DNA of 64,000 nt from Bin87 sp965243255 (GTDB lineage: Bacteria; Chloroflexota; Dehalococcoidia; Lucifugimonadales; UBA3495). The stretch covers positions 2,294,001 to 2,358,000 of the forward strand of contig CBDEUH010000004.1 of the NCBI GenBank assembly GCA_965243255.1, written 5' to 3'. This document shows, piece after piece, positions 33,818-42,856 of this stretch. The translations under genes and the position numbers were made by a program. The notes under the pieces are model-generated. The model was not told the origin of the DNA. It worked only from the letters and a program-made list of their open reading frames with translations, and did no database searches. Within the stretch, counting starts at the first letter, position 1; each line of letters opens with the position of its first letter.

Positions 33818-35881
33818 TCAGTTACCTTTAACTTTGGAGCGCAGTATGCAGTTGCCGTATTGGTCGATGCGGGCACGCCAGCCGGGGTTGATGACTACAG
33901 TTGAATCCATGCCTTCCAGGATGGCCGGGCCGCTGAGTTCGGTGTCTGGCGGCAGACCCTCCCGGCGGTGGATTGGGCATTCGACGAACCCTGCCGTTTC
34001 GTCGAAATATACCGGACGAAGATCGGCATCCATCCCCTCTTGGTGAGCCTGTCGAACCATTGCCTGCATTCTAACCTGCCCAACCTGGCCGGCGGCGGTT
34101 ACCCGCAGGGTAACGATCTCCACCGGCTGTTCCAGCGAGAAGCCGTATAGCTGTGCGTGCTGCTGGTGAAACGCTCGCAGCATTTCCTCCAGACCCTCAC
34201 TGTTGGCCTGCCCTGGCGGGTAAGCAATCGTCAGCTCCGAACCCTGATGTGCGTAGCGAAGGTCGGCAGAGCGGATAATGCTGTGGCTGGCGGCGGGCAC
34301 GCCCTCGCCATCCAGCCAGTCGCGCCCCTCGCCTTCCAGCGCGTCAAATACGGTGTCCATCCCCTCCAGGTCGTAGTCGCCGCCGTGCTGGGGAAAAGTG
34401 CGGGCGTAGTCGTTTTTGAACTCGGCGGCCAGCAACCCATAGGCCGACGTGATGCCCGGATGCGGCGGGACGACGACGGTGGCGATGCCCAGCAGGTTGG
34501 CCACGTCGATGGCGTGCATCGGCCCGGCGCCGCCGTAGGCCACGAGCGTGAAATCCCGCGGGTCGTGGCCACGCTCCACGCTGATGTTGCGAATCGTGCC
34601 CACCATGGCGTTGTTGGCGATTTTCAGGATGCCGCTGGCGGCCGTGGCAACGTCCAGACCCAGCGGCCCAGCCACGGCATCGGCGATGGCCCGCTCTGCC
34701 GCGTCGGTGTCCAGCGTAAGTTGTCCGCCGGCAATCCGGGTGTTGACCCGCCCCAGCGCCAGGTTGGCGTCGGTTACGGCTGGGCGGGTTGCGCCCTTGC
34801 CGTAGCAGGCCGGGCCCGGGTCGGCGCCGGCGCTGTCGGGACCGACGGTGAGGCTGCCGTAGGGCGACACCGCCGCGATGCTGCCGCCGCCGCACCCTAT
34901 CGTGGCGATATCCAGCATGGGCAGCTGGATGGGCCAGTCGCCCAGCCGGCCGTTCAGCGTGAGGCCGGGTTCCCGGTTGCGCAGCAGCGACACGTCGGTA
35001 CTGGTCCCGCCCATGTCAAATGAGATGCAGTTTTCAACCCCGGCAGCCTCGGCAATCTGGGCAGCCGCCATCACACCGGCAGCCGGGCCGGAGAGCGCCG
35101 TATAGACGGGCTGCTCCACGGCGGTTTCGGCGCCGATGATGCCGCCGTTGGATTTCATAATCGAGAAAGCGGCGCCCGTTCCGAAAGATTCCAGCGACTG
35201 CTTCAGGTTGTCGATGTAGCGGCTGACCCGGGGCGTTACGTAGGCGTTGAGCACAGTGGTGATGGCCCGCTCGTACTCCCGGTACACGGGCAGCACTTCC
35301 GAAGAAAGGGAAACGGGAACGCCCGGAAGCTCCTCTGCTAGGATTGCCCGAGCCATCCGCTCGTTGGCCGGGTTGGCGTAGGAATGCAAAAAGGCGATGG
35401 CAACGGTGGTAACGCCGGCCCGGGCAAAGTGTTGCGCGGCCCGTCGCACGTCGGCTTCGTCCAGGGGTTGCAGGATTTCGCCGTCGAAAGCGGTGCGCTC
35501 GCCAACCTCCAGGCAGTCCCGCGGACTCACGGGGCGTTCCGGCTTGACCCAGGTGTTGGGATTGGCCAGGCGTGGGGTGCCATGGCGGGCTATCTCCAAA
35601 ACGTACTTATAGCCGGTGGTTACCAGCAAACCCACCGGCGCGCCCTTGTTTTCCAGCACCGAGTTGGTGGCGATGGTCGTCCCATGCAAGATGTGCGTCA
35701 GGTCGTGGGGGCTGACGCCGTTGGCGTCCAGTATCTCGGCCAACCCGGTCATAAAGCCCACCGACGGGTCGTCGGGAGTGGACGGCGTTTTATGGACGCT
35801 CTGGATGTTGGATTCCAGGTTGCAGAGGACGATGTCAGTAAAAGTGCCGCCGACATCGACGGCCAAGGCGTGGGGTGCCAT
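33818..35881 (-). CDS. hyuA: Hydantoinase/oxoprolinase subunit A (HyuA-like)
   Basis: 687 residues from ATG 35879-35881 (MAPHALAVDVGGTFTDIV); the longer frame to 35974 runs into the divergent promoter region. An actin/ASKHA-type ATPase fold: the phosphate loop DVGGTFTD and the second DMGGTSTDVSLL near 305 are clear. HLHGTTIATNSVLE and the VAYGGAGPMHA block are typical. Residues near 607-618 (MQAMVRQAHQEG) are encoded by a dispersed repeat inserted in frame (34032-34070). First gene of the cluster hyuA-hyuB-M20-crotonase-SelA-like. Confidence 0.9.
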   Translation of the reverse strand: MAPHALAVDVGGTFTDIVLCNLESNIQSVHKTPSTPDDPSVGFMTGLAEILDANGVSPHDLTHILHGTTIATNSVLENKGAPVGLLVTTGYKYVLEIARHGTPRLANPNTWVKPERPVSPRDCLEVGERTAFDGEILQPLDEADVRRAAQHFARAGVTTVAIAFLHSYANPANERMARAILAEELPGVPVSLSSEVLPVYREYERAITTVLNAYVTPRVSRYIDNLKQSLESFGTGAAFSIMKSNGGIIGAETAVEQPVYTALSGPAAGVMAAAQIAEAAGVENCISFDMGGTSTDVSLLRNREPGLTLNGRLGDWPIQLPMLDIATIGCGGGSIAAVSPYGSLTVGPDSAGADPGPACYGKGATRPAVTDANLALGRVNTRIAGGQLTLDTDAAERAIADAVAGPLGLDVATAASGILKIANNAMVGTIRNISVERGHDPRDFTLVAYGGAGPMHAIDVANLLGIATVVVPPHPGITSAYGLLAAEFKNDYARTFPQHGGDYDLEGMDTVFDALEGEGRDWLDGEGVPAASHSIIRSADLRYAHQGSELTIAYPPGQANSEGLEEMLRAFHQQHAQLYGFSLEQPVEIVTLRVTAAGQVGQVRMQAMVRQAHQEGMDADLRPVYFDETAGFVECPIHRREGLPPDTELSGPAILEGMDSTVVINPGWRARIDQYGNCILRSKVKGN

Positions 35882-35985
35882 AGTCTTCCCGGTGGTATTG
35901 GGTATCGGAATGGCCCCTAGTATAGCAATAAAACGTGATACTATTACCCGCAGATTTGCCGCTGTAGCAACCATCGGAGCCTGGT

Positions 35986-36555
35986 ATGCCGTCGATTTCA
36001 GTTACCATCAGCATTGAGGGAGACCCGGAGGGTTCCATCGCTGCGCTGCGGCGCATCGCCGGAGTGGGCGCCGCGCTAGAGTCAACTGCCGCCGCGGTCG
36101 CATCTCCAGGCACGGATGCGGCGCTGGAATCAGCCGCGCTGGCGTCCTCGGGAACGCCGGCGCAGATGCCGTCTCGCTACCAGAGAATGTGGGAGAACGG
36201 GGCCGGAGCTGCCGAGCCCCGACAACCGGCCTCGGAACCGCCGCCCACTCCGGCCCAGTGGGACAGCCACCTGTGCAACGAATTGGTGAGCAATATGACC
36301 GACGCCGCGCGGCGTCTGGTGGCGGTGCTGGCAGCGTCGGGAGCGGACGGCATAACCCGCGAATCGCTGACGGCGCAGTTGGGCATCGCGGTGGACGCGA
36401 TACGAACCACCCAGGTCAGCATCGGCCACGCCCTGCGTCGGGTGCAGCGGGACAACGGCAACATCAGCCTGGCGCGCCCGGTGGAGTTCCACAAGGCCAT
36501 CAACACCTATATGCTGAACCCCGACTTCCGGGCGGCAATTCAAGAAAGCGCCTGA
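35986..36555 (+). CDS. Uncharacterised protein with a helical C-terminal domain
   Basis: 189 residues, divergent from hyuA across 104 bases. The N-terminus ISVTISIEGDPEGSIAALRRI is a beta-alpha unit, followed by an A/S/P-rich linker (35-85) and a C-terminal helical domain (95-189) with LVAVLAASGADGITRESLTAQLGIA, which looks like a winged-helix, then a basic segment. There is no signal peptide. It could regulate the divergent hyu cluster. This rests only on position and the helix-turn-helix-like pattern. I do not recognise the family. Confidence 0.6.
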   Translation: MPSISVTISIEGDPEGSIAALRRIAGVGAALESTAAAVASPGTDAALESAALASSGTPAQMPSRYQRMWENGAGAAEPRQPASEPPPTPAQWDSHLCNELVSNMTDAARRLVAVLAASGADGITRESLTAQLGIAVDAIRTTQVSIGHALRRVQRDNGNISLARPVEFHKAINTYMLNPDFRAAIQESA

Positions 36556-36579
36556 ACGGGGCCGCTGAGTTAGCCGGAG

Positions 36580-38115
36580 TTACGTGCGGCTGTTATACAC
36601 GTAGTGCGGCGAGCCCATGGCTGGCGGCCGGCTGCGGTAAAAGCGCTCCACGTATGGCGACAGCCGGCCCGCCATTCGCCGCGTCGCCACAGTTCCAGCG
36701 TCCAAAGGACGGGCCAGTTGCTCCCGCAGTTCCTGAGCCACGTCGGCTTTGCTGGCCCGGGTGTGGACACCGTCCTGGAGCACAACTTCCCCGTCCACGA
36801 TGACGGCGGCTACGTCCTGCGACCTCGTCCGTCCCAGCACCAGTTCCGCCGGCCGAAGGTCCAGGTCAAGGTAAGGGTCTTCCAGCGCGTCGAGACGTAT
36901 CAGGACCATATCGGCCCTCCGGCCCGGCTCCAGCGCGCCGATTTCGCCAGCGAACCCGGTGGGCGCTGCGGCGTTGGCCGTAGCCATGGCCAGCACGCTG
37001 TCCACGGTGATGGCAGGGGCCTCCAGGCCCGGCTGCCGGTGCAGCTTGCTGACCAGACGCATCTCCTGCAGCAGGTCGTCGTCATCGTTGATGGCGGTGC
37101 TGTCGGTGCCCATGGCCACGTTGACGCCAGCAGACAGCATGGGGTTCACCGGGGCGATGCCGTTCTTGAGGCGGAGGTTGGAGCTCGCGTTGTGGCAGAC
37201 GGTTGCTCCGGCGTCGGCCAGCAGTTCGATGTCCCGCTCGGTGAGCCAGACGGCGTGGGCGAATGAAACCTCCGGCCCCAGAAATTCCAAATCCTGTAGG
37301 TGTTCCACCGGAGTCTTGCCCCAGTTGCGTATGCCGTAGTCCTTCTGGTAGGGGCTTTCCACCAGGTGCATGTGAATGCCGGTGTGATGACGGGCGGCCT
37401 GCTCCTTGCATCGCAGCAGGAATTCATCCGAGTTCCACTGCACGTTGGCGGGGCTGAACAGCACTCGCACCTTGCCCGACGGATGGTTGTGATACTCCCG
37501 GTGCATTTCGTCGCAGAAGGCGAAGTAGTCATCATCGCTCATGTCGGTAACGGACAGGTAGCGGCGCACATCGTCGGCCAAATCCACCGGCAGGCCGGCC
37601 AGAAACTCGCCATCGCCGGTATAAACCACACGGTTCTGGTTGCGCAGGTAGCTGGAAAAGGCTACCCGCATACCGGCATCCAGGAAGCCGCGCAGCACCG
37701 CGTCCACGTCATCTTTCAGCGTGGCCGCCGCCGTCTGGGGGTGGTTGTACATCACCGTGGTGGTGCCCGATTCCAGCATATTCAGGGCGGTGTACAGGGT
37801 CATGAGGTAGTGGTCGTAGGGACGGCGACCCCAGCCGGCCAGAATCCACATCTCCAGGCAATCGTCGCAGGTGCCCATCTGCAGCGTGGTTACGCCGCGC
37901 CCGTGGTGATGGGAGTTGATCAACCCCGGGATGATGGCGAAGTTCGGTCCGCCCAGCTCCGCGTCGGGCTGATACCGCTCCCGCAGTTCTCGATACTCGC
38001 CAACGGCCTTGATGACCCCATCCTCCTGATACACCGCCGCATCGTGGTGGACCGGAACGTCTCCGGCACTGGCCGGGCTGATGAGGTATTTGCCACGAAT
38101 CAAAGAGGAAGGCAT
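36580..38115 (-). CDS. Amidohydrolase (ATZ/TRZ, chlorohydrolase-like)
   Basis: 511 residues. The metal-dependent TIM-barrel hydrolase pattern is complete: INSHHHGRG (H-x-H type), GIHMHLVESPYQ (His), SFAHAVWLTERDI (His) and GTDSTAINDDD (Asp), with small beta domains at both ends. It groups by eye with cytosine/guanine/S-adenosylhomocysteine deaminases and triazine hydrolases. The substrate is probably an aminated heterocycle. Two polysaccharide-deacetylase-like genes follow upstream on the same strand, so a nitrogen-scavenging cluster is plausible. Confidence 0.85.
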   Translation of the reverse strand: MPSSLIRGKYLISPASAGDVPVHHDAAVYQEDGVIKAVGEYRELRERYQPDAELGGPNFAIIPGLINSHHHGRGVTTLQMGTCDDCLEMWILAGWGRRPYDHYLMTLYTALNMLESGTTTVMYNHPQTAAATLKDDVDAVLRGFLDAGMRVAFSSYLRNQNRVVYTGDGEFLAGLPVDLADDVRRYLSVTDMSDDDYFAFCDEMHREYHNHPSGKVRVLFSPANVQWNSDEFLLRCKEQAARHHTGIHMHLVESPYQKDYGIRNWGKTPVEHLQDLEFLGPEVSFAHAVWLTERDIELLADAGATVCHNASSNLRLKNGIAPVNPMLSAGVNVAMGTDSTAINDDDDLLQEMRLVSKLHRQPGLEAPAITVDSVLAMATANAAAPTGFAGEIGALEPGRRADMVLIRLDALEDPYLDLDLRPAELVLGRTRSQDVAAVIVDGEVVLQDGVHTRASKADVAQELREQLARPLDAGTVATRRMAGRLSPYVERFYRSRPPAMGSPHYVYNSRT

Positions 38116-38127
38116 GGTTTCACCCCG

Positions 38128-39045
38128 TCAAGCGTTTTGGGATTGATACCACTCCACAACTTGCGACCCGGTTGCCGGCCAGACGCCGCCCGAGGCCATC
38201 ATATGCTCCAAAGCCGCGTCAGCGGCGCCGATGCGGAAGGGCTGCCCCACCAGCCAGGGATGCCAGTTCAACGCCAGCAGGCGGCCCTGGCCGCTGCTTT
38301 CACCGTCCTCGCGGAGGGTGTCGAAGCTCTCGGTAAGCCGGCGTTGGTAGTCGGCCACGGTGACCCTACGCTGGGCCATGGACGCCACGTCGTCCAGCTC
38401 GTAGAGCAGGGGCAGAGCGAAGAATGGGTTGGCCCCGGTGGTCATCGGATAGGGCTGCTCGTCATTGGCCCAGTCGCAGACGTAGCGCAGGCCGGCCTCG
38501 GCCAACAGCCGGGGCGTGTTCGGGGATTCGCCGTATTCCGGCCCCAGCCAGCCCTGGGGCGTTCGGCCCGTCGCTTGCGTCAAGGCGTCAATGGACTGCC
38601 TGATGTATTCCCGTTCCTCCGCCTCGGGCATATCGCCGGTAATCATACGGCTGACCGAGACCCCGTGTCCGATGATTTCGCAGCCCCGGTCCAGGCAGTG
38701 CCGCACCAGGTAGGGATAATTTTCAGCGGTGATGGCGTCCATGGCGATGGTGGCCGGGATTTTGTGCTTCTCCAGCGTATCCAGCACCCGGAAGATACCC
38801 ACCCGATGCCCGTATTCGCGATGGGACAGGCGAGCGTAGTCTGGGAAAGCCCGTGGCACGGAGGCGCCGGCCAGGTTTTCGACCTGGAAGCTTCCCTCCG
38901 GCGCCTGCCATTCCATGTGCTCCAGAACCAGAACCACGCACAGCGCCACCGGAGCGTTCTCGGGCCAGCGCAGCGTGGGACGACTGATGATTGGCGACCA
39001 TTCGTGATGGGGATGGTCCATGCCGAAAGTGCGTTGTGCGGGCAT
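38128..39045 (-). CDS. Polysaccharide deacetylase / PuuE-like carbohydrate esterase 4 protein
   Basis: 305 residues from ATG 39043-39045 (MPAQRTFGMDH). NodB-homology parts: a motif 1-like region is replaced by SHREYGHRVGIFRVLD, then EIIGHGVSVSRM (His), QSIDALTQATGRTPQGWLGPEYGE and a C-terminal ALNWHPWLVG. This is the allantoinase-PuuE-like subgroup rather than true chitin deacetylases, so an amide such as allantoin or a formamide may be hydrolysed. Next to a second paralogue and an amidohydrolase. Confidence 0.8.
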   Translation of the reverse strand: MPAQRTFGMDHPHHEWSPIISRPTLRWPENAPVALCVVLVLEHMEWQAPEGSFQVENLAGASVPRAFPDYARLSHREYGHRVGIFRVLDTLEKHKIPATIAMDAITAENYPYLVRHCLDRGCEIIGHGVSVSRMITGDMPEAEEREYIRQSIDALTQATGRTPQGWLGPEYGESPNTPRLLAEAGLRYVCDWANDEQPYPMTTGANPFFALPLLYELDDVASMAQRRVTVADYQRRLTESFDTLREDGESSGQGRLLALNWHPWLVGQPFRIGAADAALEHMMASGGVWPATGSQVVEWYQSQNA

Positions 39046-39105
39046 CTTTATTCTCCCGTAACCGCAAGGGCGAATTATCATTCGCCATTGCAGGTGGCTG
39101 TATCA

Positions 39106-40020
39106 CTATTGAAGGAAACGTTCGGCATGGGACATCGCCTGGTCGTAGTAGTTGGCGATGTAGTACTCGGCAATTTCGTCGGCGGTGGTCTGCCAGACGC
39201 CGTCGTGTGCCATGATGTAGCCCAGCACGTCGTCCAGGTACTTGATGCGGTGAGGCTGCCCGATGAGGAAGGGGTGCAGGGCAATGCACATTACCTGTCC
39301 GCTCTCCGCGCCCTCTTCGTAGAGCCGGTCGAACTGCCGCTTGCAGATGTCGGCAAAGTACTCGGCGGTGTAGTGGTTGTCGCGCAGCACCGTTGAATCG
39401 TTCAGCTCGATGGAGTAGGGAACCGATACCAGCTTGCCGCCGTTATTCACCTTGATGGGCGTGGGCTGGTCGTCGTGGAACCAGTCGGTGTGATAAATCA
39501 GCCCAGCCTCAGCCATCAGGTCGGGAGTGCTCACAGTGCCGGAAATGGCCGGCCCCAGCATTCCCTTCAACTGCTTGCCCGTGTGCCGCCTCAGGGTTTC
39601 GATGCAGTCCCGGTAAAATTCCCGCTCTTCGTCCTCCGAGTAGGTGTACAGGAAGCGGGTGTTGTAAATGCCGTGGCTCATAAAATCGTAGTCTCGCTCA
39701 ATCATGGCCTCGGCGATTTCAGGAAAGTGTTCCATCACGGCCAGATTCAGCGAGATGCAACAGCGGATGCCGTGCTTGTCCAGGGGCTCCAGCATCCGCC
39801 AGAATCCGACGCGGTTGCCGTAATCCCGGTAGGTGTACTGCTGCACGTCGGGGTATGGCGTGCGGGGCCACGGGTTGCGCACGCCCTCGTTGGTCGGGAG
39901 GTACTCGTAGTGCTCCACGTTGGGAGAAACCCAAAGGGCCACCCGGGCATCGTTGGGCCACTTGATGATGGGCCGGTCGATGATGGGCAGGTAATCGATG
40001 CGGTCGGGAGGCAGTGCCAT
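39106..40020 (-). CDS. Polysaccharide deacetylase family protein, second paralogue
   Basis: 304 residues. It shares the layout of the downstream gene: IIDRPIIKWPNDARVALWVSPN, YTYRDYGNRVGFWRMLEPLD, DFMSHGIYNTRF (His) and CIALHPFLIGQPHRI. The two proteins look like a tandem duplication that diverged. Same inferred amidase-type activity. Together with the amidohydrolase it forms a three-gene minus-strand run with gaps of 12 and 60 bases. Confidence 0.8.
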   Translation of the reverse strand: MALPPDRIDYLPIIDRPIIKWPNDARVALWVSPNVEHYEYLPTNEGVRNPWPRTPYPDVQQYTYRDYGNRVGFWRMLEPLDKHGIRCCISLNLAVMEHFPEIAEAMIERDYDFMSHGIYNTRFLYTYSEDEEREFYRDCIETLRRHTGKQLKGMLGPAISGTVSTPDLMAEAGLIYHTDWFHDDQPTPIKVNNGGKLVSVPYSIELNDSTVLRDNHYTAEYFADICKRQFDRLYEEGAESGQVMCIALHPFLIGQPHRIKYLDDVLGYIMAHDGVWQTTADEIAEYYIANYYDQAMSHAERFLQ

Positions 40021-40043
40021 GGTGGACCCCCTTGTGGCGTGGC

Positions 40044-41453
40044 TTAGAATCGGTTTTGCAGTTCCTGCACGGCGATGTCCGCCTGCCGGCGCAGGCCGTC
40101 GGAGCTGATTCGCTCCTGGTGAACGGCCCGGAATGCGTCCAAAGTAAAGGGCTGCCAGGTGTTGCGGAGGCTGCGGATGGCATTTTCCTCCCGGGCCACG
40201 GCATCGGTCAACAGGGTGTACACGGGCAGCAGGGAGCCGGCGCTGGGCAAAGCCCGCACGTCGCGGGCCAGCTGGCTGACACTCAGACTGTACTCGTCAA
40301 GCGTCTGCATAACGGCGACCCGGCTGCATCCGCCCTCGTTGCTCCGCCAGTCGTTGTAGCCGTCGTGGAACGTGTCCCACGCCCTGACCAGGCGGTTGTA
40401 CTCAGTACGGAAAGATTGCAACTCGGCCAGGCCCTGTTCGGGGTCAATCTCGTCCTCCCCCTCCGCTTCGTCGGCGTCACCGATGGCGTCGCTGGCCGCT
40501 TCCAGAGCCATTTCGGCTTGGTTCACGGCGGCGTCCACCAGGTCGATGCTGAATTCCGGTTGCTGGGGACTGCCGTCGTCCGTCGCCTCAGGGGTCGCTT
40601 CCACCGGTGGCTCAACACCAGCCTGGAAAGCCGCCAGCTCTTCCTGCGCCGCAGCCCGGAGAGCCTCCATCACGTCCTCTGCGTCAGCAGGCGCATCGGG
40701 CAAGGCGTCCAGGGCATCAATGGCAATGACCATCTTTTCGGTGAACTGGGCTATGGAGTCGGCGTCCAGGGTGTCCGAAGATTCCCGCAGCTTGGCATAG
40801 TCCTTGTGCAGCTGCTCCCAGGCCCGGGCCATCAGGTCGAATTCGGTGGCAAATTCGTCGCGGCTTTCGGCCTCGGCGTCGGACTCCAGGCGGTCTTCAA
40901 AGGTCGTCTCCAGCTCGATGGCCCGGTCTTCGGCGGCCTGCCGGGCGCGGGCGGCCGCGCTGCGCTGCACCTCCACGTCTTCAAAGAGGGACACGTTGCT
41001 GGGCTGCCAGTGGTCCCGGAGCCGGCGGAAGGCTGTCTCCTCCTCCTCGGCGGCGACGATGAGCAGGTCGGCCAGCTCGCTGGCGGTTTCGCTGCGGGTC
41101 AGCCCGCGCGCCTGCTCGGTTACGTCGTTGAAGGACACCGCAAACCCGTTGAGCGCCTGCCGCATCGCGCCGGGACGGCAGGCATCCAGCCCCGCGCTCC
41201 ACTGGTCAAAGTCGTCGCGGATGACGTCCCACTGCGCGCTGACGGCTTCCTGGCGGCTGACGAAATCGGCGATGTCGGCTTGGGACAACGCCGGCGCGGC
41301 CGGCTGACCGGATGCCGTCGTCGAAGTGGCGGGCGCGGACTCCGACGGCGCAACATCGGCGCCGGAGCAGGCGATGGCCACCAGGACCAAAACCGGCAGC
41401 AGAATCAATGCCGGCAGCCGCCGGAACAAACGGGCGATGGAAGTTCCTGTCAT
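40044..41453 (-). CDS. Lipoprotein with a repeated helical domain, function unknown
   Basis: 469 residues. The lipoprotein signal LVLVAIAC puts the lipid on Cys about 29. The mature part has an internally repeated module: SAQWDVIRDDFDQWSAGLDACRPGAMRQ...FRRLRDHWQP (about 70-165) and RAWDTFHDGYNDWRSNEGGCSRVAVMQ...IRSLRNTWQP (about 350-450), each with one Cys, plus a shorter Cys-less version in between (RAWEQLHKDYAKLRES). An acidic P/E/T linker lies near 275-300. It is highly helical. No family recognised. It overlaps functionally unknown envelope genes upstream (DUF4350-like, SppA). Confidence 0.7.
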   Translation of the reverse strand: MTGTSIARLFRRLPALILLPVLVLVAIACSGADVAPSESAPATSTTASGQPAAPALSQADIADFVSRQEAVSAQWDVIRDDFDQWSAGLDACRPGAMRQALNGFAVSFNDVTEQARGLTRSETASELADLLIVAAEEEETAFRRLRDHWQPSNVSLFEDVEVQRSAAARARQAAEDRAIELETTFEDRLESDAEAESRDEFATEFDLMARAWEQLHKDYAKLRESSDTLDADSIAQFTEKMVIAIDALDALPDAPADAEDVMEALRAAAQEELAAFQAGVEPPVEATPEATDDGSPQQPEFSIDLVDAAVNQAEMALEAASDAIGDADEAEGEDEIDPEQGLAELQSFRTEYNRLVRAWDTFHDGYNDWRSNEGGCSRVAVMQTLDEYSLSVSQLARDVRALPSAGSLLPVYTLLTDAVAREENAIRSLRNTWQPFTLDAFRAVHQERISSDGLRRQADIAVQELQNRF

Positions 41454-41456
41454 GGG

Positions 41457-42851
41457 TTATTCGCTCACTGCGGGGGATAGGTTAATGGCGGCCAGGTCGC
41501 TGACCAGGTTATCGCGGAAGCCTCCGGACAGCAGGCCGGCGACGGCCTTGCTGACGCCCTCGGTGGTGTCGGCGAGGATGATGAGGACGTGGCGACCGGG
41601 GCCGGCGTCCAGCAGGGTGAGGGTGGCGCCGTCCAGGGGAACCTCGGCGGCGAAGGGCGTGCCCAGGGTATCGTCAACGCGGACGCCGGCGTTGGCCAGG
41701 TAGGGCTGAACCTGCAGGGCGTCCTCGTGGAGGCCGATGAACACGGTATCCCGGCTCACGTCCTCGACGGTGCGGACGGCGGCGTTGATGCCGTACTCCG
41801 CCAGGCCGCTCCGCAACTCGGCGGCGGTGTCCAGCAGCTCCGGCCGGCCCATCAGCACGTCCACGCCGCCCGACGATCCGGCGGCGTAGAAGTGGGGGAA
41901 GTCGGCCAGCTCGTATTCGCGGACGCCGGCGGTGAGGTAATCGGCCAGGTTGGAGAGCAGGCGGCTGTTGTCGGCGAAGGCGTCGTGGGGCGGAACGATG
42001 AAGGTTAAGTCGGCCAGGGCTAGCACGTTGCGGCTGCTGCCCCAGGCCAGCGGCGACAGTCCGGGCCCGCTTCCGGCCAACGACGACTGGGTGTTGTCGT
42101 CGGCGTAGGCCAGGGGCGCGCCCACGGTGCGAATCGTGCCGGCGGTGTACAGGGCCACGGTGTCCAGGCCGGCGGTGAGTTCCTCCGGCTGGAAGTCGCG
42201 GACGTAGATGTGGCGGAAGTTGCGGTCGTTTTCCTGCAGGTTGAACAGGTAGTCGGGCTGGAAGCTGAGGCCGAACCGCTCGGCCAGGGTGTTGATGTTC
42301 TGCGGGCGCGTCGGGTCGGACATGAGCAGCAGCCGGCCGCCCCGGGCCACGAACCGCTCCACCACGGTTGCCTCGGCCGCGGTGTATCCGGTGCGGGGCA
42401 GGATGACCAGCAGGCTGCCGGCGCCGCGCAACTTCTCCTCCAGCAGGGCGACCCGCTGGCCGGCTTCGATGTCGCGGAACTCGCCCAGCCATTGCACCTC
42501 GTAGCCCCGGTTGGACACCTGGGCCAGGAAGGCTTCGATCTCCGGCTCCCAGAAGGCGTTGCGATGGGCCGCGTCAACCAGGAGCACGCCGCCGGGCTCC
42601 GCGGGGACGCCGACGGCCGGCGCCGGCCGGGTCGGCTGACGGACGTCGCGGGGCAGGCCGTAACCGGCGGTGTTGGACGTTGCCGGGGGCGGATGGCCGA
42701 CTTCCGGGGACGCCGGGGCATCGTAACCGCCGCGCTCCAGCAGAACGCTGCCGACTCCGTAGGCGATGGCGCCACAGACCGCCGCCAGCGCAATCACACC
42801 CAGTATTTTAGCCGCCACCGCGGCTGAGGCCCGGCTGAATAATCTCCGCAT
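41457..42851 (-). CDS. DUF4350-like membrane-anchored protein
   Basis: 464 residues. One N-terminal transmembrane helix (about 15-38), then a P-rich linker and a Rossmann-like region, VLLVDAAHRNAFWEPEIEAF followed by LLVILPRTGYTAAEATVVER and GGRLLLMSDP, the pattern of DUF4350 and ABC-associated GldG/IFT52-type domains. A second similar half follows (310-460). Four bases separate it from the repeated-domain lipoprotein. An extracytoplasmic binding or transport-accessory role is inferred. Confidence 0.65.
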   Translation of the reverse strand: MRRLFSRASAAVAAKILGVIALAAVCGAIAYGVGSVLLERGGYDAPASPEVGHPPPATSNTAGYGLPRDVRQPTRPAPAVGVPAEPGGVLLVDAAHRNAFWEPEIEAFLAQVSNRGYEVQWLGEFRDIEAGQRVALLEEKLRGAGSLLVILPRTGYTAAEATVVERFVARGGRLLLMSDPTRPQNINTLAERFGLSFQPDYLFNLQENDRNFRHIYVRDFQPEELTAGLDTVALYTAGTIRTVGAPLAYADDNTQSSLAGSGPGLSPLAWGSSRNVLALADLTFIVPPHDAFADNSRLLSNLADYLTAGVREYELADFPHFYAAGSSGGVDVLMGRPELLDTAAELRSGLAEYGINAAVRTVEDVSRDTVFIGLHEDALQVQPYLANAGVRVDDTLGTPFAAEVPLDGATLTLLDAGPGRHVLIILADTTEGVSKAVAGLLSGGFRDNLVSDLAAINLSPAVSE

Positions 42852-42856
42852 GGTTG

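Noticed and set aside
37300..39396. A 698-residue plus-strand gene opposite the amidohydrolase and deacetylases
   Set aside because: Antisense frame with no domain or ribosome-binding site. The minus strand encodes three recognisable enzymes.
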